Shown one piece after another: positions 8,292-13,995 of a stretch of 21,907 nucleotides of DNA (position 1 is the stretch's first letter; the number at the start of each line of letters is the position of its first letter). A program made the translations under genes and the position numbers. Origin of the DNA: Rubrivivax sp. (GTDB lineage Bacteria; Pseudomonadota; Gammaproteobacteria; Burkholderiales; Burkholderiaceae); assembly GCA_016790225.1 (NCBI GenBank), contig JAEUOZ010000077.1:1-21907 (forward strand), in the 5' to 3' direction. The notes beneath the pieces are model-generated. The model made no database searches. It had not been told where the DNA came from and saw only the letters and a list, made by a program, of their open reading frames with translations.

Positions 8292-8927
8292 GTGTCGCAG
8301 TATTTCGAGGTGCACCCGGAGAATCCCCAGCCGCGGCTGCTGAAGCAGGCCGCGCAGATCCTGCACGGCGGCGGCGTGGCTGCCGTGCCCACCGACAGCA
8401 GCTACGCGCTGGTCTGCCATCTGGATGACAAGGCCGCGGCCGAGCGCCTGCGCCGCATCCGCCAGGTGGACGAGAAGCACCACCTCACCTTGCTGTGCCG
8501 CGACTTGAGCGAACTGGCCAGCTACGCGCGCGTGGACAACCGCCAGTACCGCCTGCTGCGCCTGGGCACGCCCGGCGCCTTCACCTTCATCCTGGAGGCG
8601 ACCAAGGAAGTGCCGCGGCGGCTGAGCCACCCCTCAAGGCGCACCATCGGCCTGCGAGTGCCCGATCACCGCGTGACGCAGCTGCTGCTGGCCGAGCTGG
8701 GGCAGCCGCTGCTGGCCACCACCTTCATCGCGCCCGGCGAGACCGATCCGATGAACGACCCCGCGGAGATCCGGGAGCGCTTCGAGAAGCAGATCCAGGC
8801 GGTGGTGGATGCCGGCGCCTGCCCGGCCGAACCGACCACCGTGATCGACCTCAGCGACGACGAGCCGCGGCTGGTGCGCCTGGGCCGCGGAGACCCCGCG
8901 CAACTGGGCCTGCGCGCGGAAGGCTGA
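8292..8927 (+). CDS. yciO: YciO, Sua5/YrdC-family protein
   Basis: The protein has 211 residues starting at GTG 8292 (MSQYFEVHPENPQPRLL). It closely follows E. coli YciO along its length: 'GGVAAVPTDSSYAL', 'HHLTLLCRDLSELASYARVDN', 'TPGAFTFILEATKEVPRRL', 'RRTIGLRVPDH', 'PTTVIDLSDD'. The family contains the RNA-binding Sua5/YrdC fold, which makes threonylcarbamoyl-AMP for tRNA t6A. YciO is the paralogue with lower and less certain activity, so I call the family and not the pathway enzyme. The GTG start matches the family N-terminus exactly; a purine-rich GAGGG lies just upstream at short spacing. It is a single gene, convergent with the glutaredoxin gene 57 bp away. Confidence 0.92.
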   Translation: MSQYFEVHPENPQPRLLKQAAQILHGGGVAAVPTDSSYALVCHLDDKAAAERLRRIRQVDEKHHLTLLCRDLSELASYARVDNRQYRLLRLGTPGAFTFILEATKEVPRRLSHPSRRTIGLRVPDHRVTQLLLAELGQPLLATTFIAPGETDPMNDPAEIRERFEKQIQAVVDAGACPAEPTTVIDLSDDEPRLVRLGRGDPAQLGLRAEG

Positions 8928-8933
8928 GCCGTC

Positions 8934-8968
8934 TGCGTGCCGCGCGCGGCTGCCTCAAGCGGCATGCA
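8934..8968. terminator. candidate bidirectional terminator hairpin
   Basis: Between the convergent yciO and glutaredoxin genes, 8934-8943 can pair with 8959-8968 in a 10-bp stem (one G-T pair) around a 15-nt loop. The loop-side sequence also contains the 12-bp palindrome 8939-8950. There is no T-tract, so intrinsic termination is uncertain. Confidence 0.35.
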
Positions 8969-8984
8969 CCCTGAGCCGCGCCGT

Positions 8985-9344
8985 TCAGGAAGCCGGCAGG
9001 CCGCGGAGGATGCGCTGGGGATCGAAGCCCAGCTGCGGCTGGCCGCGCACCACGATCACCGGCGTCCCCGGCGCGCGCAGCTGCTCGAAGCGCTGCGCGC
9101 AGGCGGCGTCCTGCTCGATGAAGCACTCGTCGAAGCGCACCTCGTGCTGCTTGAAGAACAGCCTCGCGCGGGTGCAGATGCCGCAGGTCGTGGACGAGAT
9201 CATCTGGATGTCGCCCGGCGCAGCGGCCGCGGCCAGCGCATCACCCAGGCGCTGCTGCCCCCGGGACGCCCACCACTGCGCGGCTGCCGTCAGCACCAGG
9301 ACGAGCACGACCAGACCGAACAGACCCTTGCGTGGCGTGGCCAT
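8985..9344 (-). CDS. membrane-anchored glutaredoxin-like protein
   Basis: The protein has 119 residues from ATG 9344, with AAGGA about 6 nt upstream. An N-terminal hydrophobic helix (residues about 8-24, 'GLFGLVVLVLVLTAAA') is followed by a thioredoxin-fold domain with the redox motif C54-G-I-C57 ('SSTTCGICTRARLFF'), the cis-Pro segment 'GTPVIVVRG' and the closing 'GFDPQRIL'. These are glutaredoxin-family features. Two more cysteines (Cys74 and Cys82) lie between the motif and the cis-Pro. The single helix with MATPRK before it suggests an inner-membrane anchor with the redox domain on the periplasmic side, though a cleaved signal is not excluded. It is the last gene after plsY and ridA, 37 nt from the ridA stop, probably co-transcribed. 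The partner is unknown. Confidence 0.82.
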   Translation of the reverse strand: MATPRKGLFGLVVLVLVLTAAAQWWASRGQQRLGDALAAAAAPGDIQMISSTTCGICTRARLFFKQHEVRFDECFIEQDAACAQRFEQLRAPGTPVIVVRGQPQLGFDPQRILRGLPAS

Positions 9345-9381
9345 CCGGTGTCCTTGCTTTCGACAGCTGATCGGCCGAGGC

Positions 9382-9726
9382 TCAGAGCGCCGCGGTGACG
9401 ACCATCTCCACGCGCCACTCCGGCTTGGCCAGCGCCGCCTTCACCGTGGCACGCGGCGGCGCATTGCCGGGCGCCACCCATTGCTCCCAGACGGCATTCA
9501 TGCCCGGAAAATCCGCCAGATCGGTGATGAAGATCTGGCACATCAGGATGCGGCTCTTGTCCGTGCCGGCGCGGGCCAGCAAGGCATCGATCTGCGCCAG
9601 CACGCTGCGCGTCTGGCCGCTGATGTCCTGCGTGGCATCGGCCGCCACCTGGCCGGCGAGATAGCAGACGCCGTTGTGCACGGCCATCTCCGACAGACGC
9701 GGGCCGACATCAAAACGTTGAACCAT
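9382..9726 (-). CDS. RidA family (YjgF/YER057c/UK114) protein
   Basis: The protein has 114 residues from ATG 9726, with AGAGG about 10 nt upstream, inside the end of plsY. RidA proteins are cytosolic trimers; the best-known members hydrolyse reactive enamine/imine intermediates from PLP enzymes, while others have catabolic roles. Visible family features are 'VCYLAGQVAAD', 'QTRSVLAQIDALLARAG', 'FITDLADFPGMNAVWEQWV' and 'APPRATVKAALAKPEWRVEM'. Arg92 in 'PPRATV' corresponds to the catalytic arginine, so deaminase activity is plausible, although the segment around it differs somewhat from canonical RidA. The subfamily cannot be fixed. It starts 2 nt after the plsY stop, so it is likely translationally coupled. 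Confidence 0.9.
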   Translation of the reverse strand: MVQRFDVGPRLSEMAVHNGVCYLAGQVAADATQDISGQTRSVLAQIDALLARAGTDKSRILMCQIFITDLADFPGMNAVWEQWVAPGNAPPRATVKAALAKPEWRVEMVVTAAL

Positions 9727-9728
9727 GA

Positions 9729-10424
9729 TCAGTGTTTCCTCTTGGAGTGAGAGTGGCCGTGGCCGCTCTTGTGCGGATGCGCGGCGCCGGGCGCTGCCCC
9801 GGCGGCCGGCAGCGCGGCCTTCTGGCCCAGCTTGCTTTCCGTGCCCTTGAGCAGCTTGCGCAGGTTGCCTTCGTGGCGCCAGACGAGGATCAGGCTCATC
9901 GGCACCAGTGCCAGCAGCAGCACGCCGCCACCCCAGATCAGCAGCTGGTAGAAGGGCGCAAACGCCGCGGCCACGATGGACGCGAGCGAGACATAGCGGA
10001 AGAAGGCCAGGATCAGCGCAAAGCTGGCCAATGTGGCCGCCGCCAGCAGCGGGTTCAGTGCCATCAGCACCCCCGCCGCCGTGGCCACGCCCTTGCCGCC
10101 CTGGAAGCGGAAGAACAAGGGCCACACATGCCCCAGGAAGGCCGCCAGCCCGACCAGGGCCGCCGTCGTCTCGCCCAGGCCGAATCGCGGCCCGACGATC
10201 AGCGCCAGCATCACCGGCACATAACCCTTCAGTGCATCGAACACCAGCGTCAGGATGGCCGCCGCCTTGTTGCCCGAACGCAGCACGTTGGTGGCGCCGG
10301 GGTTGCCGGAACCGTAGGTGCGCGGGTCGGCCAGCCCCAGCGCACGGCTGAAGATGACGGCAAACGACAGCGAGCCGATCAGGTAGGCCGCGATCACGGC
10401 GGCCACAGGGGCGAGCAGTTCCAT
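9729..10424 (-). CDS. plsY: acyl-phosphate:glycerol-3-phosphate acyltransferase PlsY
   Basis: This 231-residue integral membrane protein is the PlsY enzyme, which transfers an acyl group from acyl-phosphate to glycerol-3-phosphate in the first step of phospholipid synthesis. The three conserved motifs are visible: 'YLIGSLSFAVIFSR...DPRTYGSGNPGATNVLR', 'GHVWPLFFRFQGGKGVAT' and 'RHEGNLRKLLKGTE'. About five to seven membrane helices are expected. PlsY is usually near 200 residues; here a 30-residue extension follows the last motif and ends in a His-rich tail (HPHKSGHGHSHSKRKH). ATG 10424 is the natural start, as the family begins here. The gene leads ridA and the glutaredoxin gene and is divergent from the halohydrin dehalogenase-like gene, with 140 bp between the starts. 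Confidence 0.93.
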   Translation of the reverse strand: MELLAPVAAVIAAYLIGSLSFAVIFSRALGLADPRTYGSGNPGATNVLRSGNKAAAILTLVFDALKGYVPVMLALIVGPRFGLGETTAALVGLAAFLGHVWPLFFRFQGGKGVATAAGVLMALNPLLAAATLASFALILAFFRYVSLASIVAAAFAPFYQLLIWGGGVLLLALVPMSLILVWRHEGNLRKLLKGTESKLGQKAALPAAGAAPGAAHPHKSGHGHSHSKRKH

Positions 10425-10474
10425 GGGGGGCGCAGTTTACGCGGCTGCCTCGGATCGACACCTCGGGCTGCCGA

Positions 10475-10503
10475 TTGCCTCGCAAGCCCGGCAAGGCTAC
10501 AAC
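10475..10503 (+). promoter_or_regulatory. candidate sigma70 promoter of the dehalogenase-like gene
   Basis: TTGCCT (10475-10480) and TACAAC (10498-10503) each match four of six consensus bases and are separated by exactly 17 nt. They lie about 60 bp upstream of ATG 10565 in the plsY divergent gap. No obvious operator is seen. Confidence 0.35.
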
Positions 10504-10564
10504 TGCGACCTCGTCAGCCGGGCCCGCATGGGCTGTGCCGGCCATCAACCCTGCGGAGCGAAGC

Positions 10565-11245
10565 ATGCAGAGCATCCTGTCCGGCAAACGTGTGCTGATC
10601 ACCCAGGCCGCCGATTTCATGGGCCCGGTGCTCTGCGAGGTCTTCCGTGAGCAAGGGGCCGATGTGCGGGCCAGCACGGAGTCGCTGTCGGCGCCCGGTG
10701 CGGCCGAACGGGTGGTGAGCGAGGCGGGTCCTGTGGATGTGCTGGTGGCCAATCTGGCGCTGAAGGCACCTTCGACACCGGCGGCGGAGGTGACCGATGC
10801 CGAGTGGCGCGAGGTCTTTGCCACCCTGGTGGATCCGCTGCCGCGGCTGGTGCGCGCTGTCGTGCCGGCCATGGTGAGCCGGCGCTCGGGCCGGGTGCTG
10901 GTGATCGGCAGCGCTTCGGCGCTGCGCGGCATGAAGCGGGCGTCCAGCTACAGCGCCGCGCGGGGTGCGCAGCTGGCCTATGTGCAAGCGCTGGGCGTGG
11001 AACTGGCCCCCCACAACGTGCAGGTGAACGCGATTGCGCAGAACTTCGTGGACAACCCGACCTACTTCCCGCCCGAGGTCCAGGCGCTGCCTCGATTTCA
11101 GGAGCGCCTGGCGCGTGAAGTGCCGCTGGGCCGCCTGGTGGCAGCGCGAGAGGACGCGCTGTTTGCGGCCTACCTCTGCAGCGATGCTGCGGCCTGCTTT
11201 GTCGGGCAGGTCTTCCCGGTGTGCGGAGGCTGGGTGACACGCTGA
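10565..11245 (+). CDS. halohydrin dehalogenase-like SDR-fold protein
   Basis: The protein has 226 residues from ATG 10565, with GGAG 7 nt upstream. It has the short-chain dehydrogenase fold but lacks both hallmarks of a dehydrogenase. The N-terminal Gly-rich cofactor motif is replaced by T13-Q-A-A-D-F18-M-G20, and the usual Y-x3-K is Y129-x3-R133. Together with Ser116 this gives S-x12-Y-x3-R. The pair T-x4-F-x-G plus S-x12-Y-x3-R is the published fingerprint of halohydrin dehalogenases, which convert vicinal halohydrins to epoxides and open epoxides with small anions, without a nicotinamide cofactor. The C-terminal part also follows that family as I recall it: 'NFVDNPTYFPPE', 'REVPLGRL' and 'VGQVFPVCGGW', the last being the halide-side loop and end strand. 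It is a single gene, and no neighbour points to a haloalcohol pathway, so the natural substrate is open. An automatic label would probably be 'SDR family oxidoreductase'. Confidence 0.83.
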   Translation: MQSILSGKRVLITQAADFMGPVLCEVFREQGADVRASTESLSAPGAAERVVSEAGPVDVLVANLALKAPSTPAAEVTDAEWREVFATLVDPLPRLVRAVVPAMVSRRSGRVLVIGSASALRGMKRASSYSAARGAQLAYVQALGVELAPHNVQVNAIAQNFVDNPTYFPPEVQALPRFQERLAREVPLGRLVAAREDALFAAYLCSDAAACFVGQVFPVCGGWVTR

Positions 11246-11273
11246 CGCATCAGCCAACGGCCTGCCTGATGTG

Positions 11274-11321
11274 ACGGCGGGCCCGGGCCGTCGATCACGG
11301 CACCAGACCCGCAGGGCCCGC
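11274..11321. terminator. candidate terminator region between convergent genes
   Basis: The short convergent gap contains a near-palindrome at 11274-11291 (ACGGC/GCCGT arms) and an 8-bp inverted repeat, GCGGGCCC at 11277-11284 with GGGCCCGC at 11314-11321. The two structures are mutually exclusive. No T-tract follows, so this is only a positional guess. Confidence 0.25.
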
Positions 11322-11326
11322 AGGCC

Positions 11327-12004
11327 TCAGGCGGCGACGGCTTCCTGCGCCGCGGCCTTGACGGCGGCTGCCTTGCGGGTGACGGTCTTCTTGAAGACTT
11401 CGGCCTTGGCCGGCACGGTCTCGGTCACGGCCTTGCGGGCCACGGCGGCCTTGCGGACAACCGTCTTCTCGGCCGTGGCCAGCGTGCGCGAGGCGCGCTT
11501 GGCGGGGCTCTTGCTGGTGTGCTCGGCCTTGGCGATGACTTCTTCGGTCAGCTGACGGGCGGTCGCCAGGGTCTTGGTGGCTTGCGCGTCGACCTGGGCG
11601 GCCGTGCGCTTGACCATCTTGCGCGCCGCGGCGATTTCCTGGTTGGCGACCTTGCTCACGCGGGCCAGACGGGCCTCGGCGGTCTTGCGCACGGACACGA
11701 TCTCGGCCTCGACCTTCTTCTCGGCGCCGGAAACCGCGCCCTTGATGCGGCTCTCGGCCTGCTTGACGGTGTCGGTCAGCAGACGGCGTGCTTCGTCCGA
11801 GCGGCGGACCATCAGCTCGCGCGCTTCGTTGTACTTGGCCAGGGCCATGTCGGTCAGCGCCTCGACCTGGTCCACGATGGCGTTGCGCAGATCGGCAGCC
11901 GCATTCGTCACGGCGTCGAGCTGCACCGTCTTCACAGGCTTGACGGCACGCGACACGGCGGCCTTGGTGCTCTTGACGGTCTTGGTCTTCTGGGTGGTCT
12001 TCAT
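11327..12004 (-). CDS. Ala/Lys-rich coiled-coil protein, phasin- or PhaM/histone H1-like
   Basis: The protein has 225 residues from ATG 12004, preceded by a strong AGAAGGA at 5-nt spacing, which suggests high expression. There is no signal peptide, no Cys, Trp or Gly-rich fold, and almost no aromatic residue. Residues about 28-165 form a long helical, heptad-like region ('LRNAIVDQVEALTDMALAKYNEARELMVRRSDEARRLL') similar to phasins, which coat polyhydroxyalkanoate granules. Residues about 165-225 are basic and Ala/Lys/Val-rich ('SPAKRASRTLATAEKTVVRKAAVARKAV', 'RKAAAVKAAAQEAVAA'), like bacterial histone H1-like tails and the PhaM tail that links granules to the nucleoid. A phasin-like or DNA-binding role is inference from composition only. 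It is a single gene between the convergent dehalogenase-like gene and the flavoprotein. Confidence 0.75.
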   Translation of the reverse strand: MKTTQKTKTVKSTKAAVSRAVKPVKTVQLDAVTNAAADLRNAIVDQVEALTDMALAKYNEARELMVRRSDEARRLLTDTVKQAESRIKGAVSGAEKKVEAEIVSVRKTAEARLARVSKVANQEIAAARKMVKRTAAQVDAQATKTLATARQLTEEVIAKAEHTSKSPAKRASRTLATAEKTVVRKAAVARKAVTETVPAKAEVFKKTVTRKAAAVKAAAQEAVAA

Positions 12005-12009
12005 ATCGG

Positions 12010-12016
12010 TCCTTCT
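12010..12016 (-). promoter_or_regulatory. strong ribosome binding site
   Basis: AGAAGGA on the minus strand, 5 nt before ATG 12004, is the best Shine-Dalgarno match I saw in this window and fixes the start of the Ala/Lys-rich protein. Confidence 0.6.
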
Positions 12017-12029
12017 GGAGTGATGGGTC

Positions 12030-12082
12030 GAAGGGCAGGCCCTTCCGTGCTCTGCACTCTAGGCAGTTCGCCTGGAGAGCAC
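12030..12082 (-). other. 5' leader with two inverted repeats
   Basis: Upstream of the Ala/Lys-rich gene, GAAGGGC (12030-12036) pairs with GCCCTTC (12039-12045), and GTGCTCT (12047-12053) pairs with AGAGCAC (12076-12082). The first ends 13 nt before the ribosome site. They could be mRNA-stabilising hairpins or a regulator site; neither is shown. Confidence 0.25.
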
Positions 12083-12107
12083 GCTCCAAAACCCTAGGGG
12101 CGTGACT

Positions 12108-13235
12108 CTAGCCCTGCAGGCGCCGCAGAAAGCCGCGGTCGATGTGATCCTTCCAGTGCCAGGCCCAGCGGCCCGCCGCCGCCAGCGCGCCCCGTGAGGC
12201 GATGGCGCGGCCATCGCCGGTGGCCAGCAAGGCCAGGAACCGGCGCTGCGGCCGGTAGGCCTGCAGCGGCTGCCCCGCCATCGCGGCACGCAGGTTGTGC
12301 GCCAGCACCGGGCCCATGCGCACGGCAAACACGCCGGCCTTGGGCAGAGGCTCGGGCGCCTGGGCGCAATCGCCCACGGCAAAGATCTCCGGGTGCGAGA
12401 CCGAGCGCAGCTGCTCATCGATGCGCACGAAGCCCTCTGCACTGACCGCCAGTGAACCTCGGCGTTCGGGGTCTGTCTGCCAGGCCTGCGCCAGGGCGCC
12501 GGTGGCCCAGAGCACCAGATCGGCCTGCGCGGCCCGGGCCACGCCGTCTTCAACGCCCAGCTGCAGCGTCGCGCCGGCGCGCAGCAGGGCCCGCTGGGCC
12601 AGGCCGCGCGCCACGGCGCCCAGGCCGGGCAGCAGGGCCTGGCCACGGCCGATCAGCTGCGCGTGGACGTGACGGCCCGGCTGCCGCTGGCGACATTGCG
12701 CCAGCACGGCCAGCAGCGATTCGAAGCCGGCAGCGCCGGCGCCGACGGCCGCCAGCCGCAGCGGCGGCAGCTCGCGCGCCTCGGCTGCCGGCCTGGGGGA
12801 AAGCAGCGTGGCCATCGGCGCGGGCGCCTGCAGCAGGGGTTCCCAGGCCGATCGCAGGGCACTGAGGGGGCGCAGCGAGAGCACGGTGCCCGGCAGTGAA
12901 GGCGGGCGCAGCGTCGAGCCCACGTTCAGCGAGAGCCACTCGTAGCCCAGACGGGCGCCGCTGGCCAGGCGCAGCTCGCGCCGCGCCGGATCCAGCGCCT
13001 GCAGGCCGTCCTGCAGCCAATGCGCGCCCGCTGCGGCGCACAGGCGAGGAAAGTCCACCACGATCTCGTCGAAGCGGTACGCCCCCGCCAGCCAGCCCGG
13101 CACCATGCCGGAGTACGGCGCCAGCGGCTCCGGCGACACCACGGTCACCGAGACACCCGGCGGCGGCGAGCGCGCCCAATCGCGCAAGAGCAGCGCATGT
13201 GCATGACCTGCGCCGACGAGCACCAGCTGCTTCAT
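12108..13235 (-). CDS. FAD-dependent pyridine nucleotide-disulfide oxidoreductase, SelD-associated type
   Basis: The protein has 375 residues from ATG 13235 (MKQLVLVGAGHAHALLLRDW). The GAGHAH dinucleotide motif at residues 8-13, 'PYSGMVPGWLAGAY', 'WLSLNVGSTLRPPSLPG', a second nucleotide motif 'AAVGAGAAGFESLLAVLA' and 'IFAVGDCAQ' place it in the two-dinucleotide-domain flavoprotein family. The GxGHAH start and 'YSGMVPG' match the subgroup fused to or found near selenophosphate synthase SelD (TIGR03169), related to NADH dehydrogenase/sulfide-quinone reductase-like enzymes. There is no CxxxxC redox disulfide near the first FAD motif, so it is not a glutathione-reductase type. No selD is within the window, so a selenium link is not shown. 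A frame extension upstream to 13313 adds a Pro/Arg-rich stretch and is rejected. Substrate and electron acceptor are unknown. Confidence 0.85.
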   Translation of the reverse strand: MKQLVLVGAGHAHALLLRDWARSPPPGVSVTVVSPEPLAPYSGMVPGWLAGAYRFDEIVVDFPRLCAAAGAHWLQDGLQALDPARRELRLASGARLGYEWLSLNVGSTLRPPSLPGTVLSLRPLSALRSAWEPLLQAPAPMATLLSPRPAAEARELPPLRLAAVGAGAAGFESLLAVLAQCRQRQPGRHVHAQLIGRGQALLPGLGAVARGLAQRALLRAGATLQLGVEDGVARAAQADLVLWATGALAQAWQTDPERRGSLAVSAEGFVRIDEQLRSVSHPEIFAVGDCAQAPEPLPKAGVFAVRMGPVLAHNLRAAMAGQPLQAYRPQRRFLALLATGDGRAIASRGALAAAGRWAWHWKDHIDRGFLRRLQG

Positions 13236-13470
13236 GGGCTGGGGCTGGGGCTTGAGCAGCCGATCGCGGGGCGGTGAGTGCCGGCGTCTCGGCGTGGGGC
13301 CAGGCTGGGCCAACGGGGGGCTTTGAAGGCGTGGTTGCGGAGCTTCGATGGGCTCAGCGCAAACGGACCACCGTCATCGTTCACGCCGAGCAAGGCCTGA
13401 GCTGCACGAAAGCCCCGGCCGATGAGGGCCGCGGCAGGGTCAGGTTGAGGCCAACCCGGGCCTGATCGCC
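13236..13470. other. 235-bp intergenic region with a REP-like element
   Basis: This is the largest gap without a gene. I see no convincing coding sequence in it. It includes a copy of a dispersed-repeat-like motif (separate entry) and the promoter-side region of the flavoprotein gene. No clear promoter or terminator could be picked out. Confidence 0.5.
13343..13366 (+). repeat. degenerate REP-like intergenic repeat
   Basis: CTTCGATGGGCTCAGCGCAA plus ACGG resembles the widespread intergenic motif TTCGACAGGCTCAGCCCGAA(CGG) that I know from many Burkholderiales and Xanthomonas genomes. On the other strand it gives the tell-tale spurious peptide 'GGPFALSPSK'. One copy only is seen here; the identification is from memory. 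Confidence 0.45.
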
Positions 13471-13959
13471 TCACAGCGCGCATTGCACCGGCCGGGCGCC
13501 CAGCGGCTGCAGCAGCACCTGGGGCGACAGGCCCACCAGGAAGCCGCGGCGGCCACCGTTGATGTAGATGCGGGGGAGATCCAGCACACTGGCTTCCACA
13601 AATACCGGCAGCGCCTTGCGGGTGCCAAACGGCGATGTTCCGCCGACCAGGTAGCCGCTGTGGCGCTGCGCCACCTCGGGCTTGCAGGGTTCGACGGACT
13701 TGACGCCGATGGCCCGGGCCAGGTTCTTGGTGCTCACCTGGCGATCGCCGTGCATCAGCACGATCAGCGGCTGGGCCCGCTCGTCCTGCATCACCAGCGT
13801 CTTGATGACCGCATGTTCGTCAGCCCCCAGCTGGCGCGCGGATTCGGCCGTGCCGCCATGTTCCACATAGTCGTAGGGATGCTCGGTGTAGCTCAGACCC
13901 TGCCCGCGCAGCCACTGCGTGGCGGGCGTCTCGCTGACGTGTTTGTCCTTCCTGGCCAT
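13471..13959 (-). CDS. ybaK: YbaK/EbsC family Cys-tRNA(Pro) deacylase
   Basis: The protein has 162 residues from ATG 13959. YbaK is a free-standing editing protein that hydrolyses mischarged Cys-tRNA(Pro) in the cytoplasm. Family features are 'TPATQWLRGQGLSYTEHPYDYVEHGGTAESARQLG', 'AVIKTLVM' with Lys53 at the position of the essential lysine, 'LMHGDRQVSTKNLARAIGVKSVEPC', 'SGYLVGGTSPFGTRKALPVFVE' and 'IYINGGRRGFLVGLSP'. Length is normal (about 155-160). It begins 36 bp after the hoxJ stop on the same strand, but a 20-bp perfect palindrome lies between and no Shine-Dalgarno is visible, so it is probably not functionally part of the hydrogenase operon. Confidence 0.92.
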   Translation of the reverse strand: MARKDKHVSETPATQWLRGQGLSYTEHPYDYVEHGGTAESARQLGADEHAVIKTLVMQDERAQPLIVLMHGDRQVSTKNLARAIGVKSVEPCKPEVAQRHSGYLVGGTSPFGTRKALPVFVEASVLDLPRIYINGGRRGFLVGLSPQVLLQPLGARPVQCAL

Positions 13960-13972
13960 GACGCGGATTGTG

Positions 13973-13992
13973 CGGTGCGGCGCGCCGCACCG
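13973..13992. terminator. 20-bp perfect palindrome after hoxJ
   Basis: CGGTGCGGCG and its exact reverse complement CGCCGCACCG join without a spacer, starting 3 bp after the hoxJ stop and 13 bp before the ybaK start. As RNA it would fold into a GC-only hairpin that could end or stabilise the hox transcript. There is no following T-tract. It could also be a dimeric protein-binding site. Confidence 0.45.
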
Positions 13993-13995
13993 GGC

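Noticed and set aside
13231..13280. G-rich GGGGCT repeats as a G-quadruplex
   Set aside because: Only three G-runs are close together and the fourth is far away; too weak to claim.
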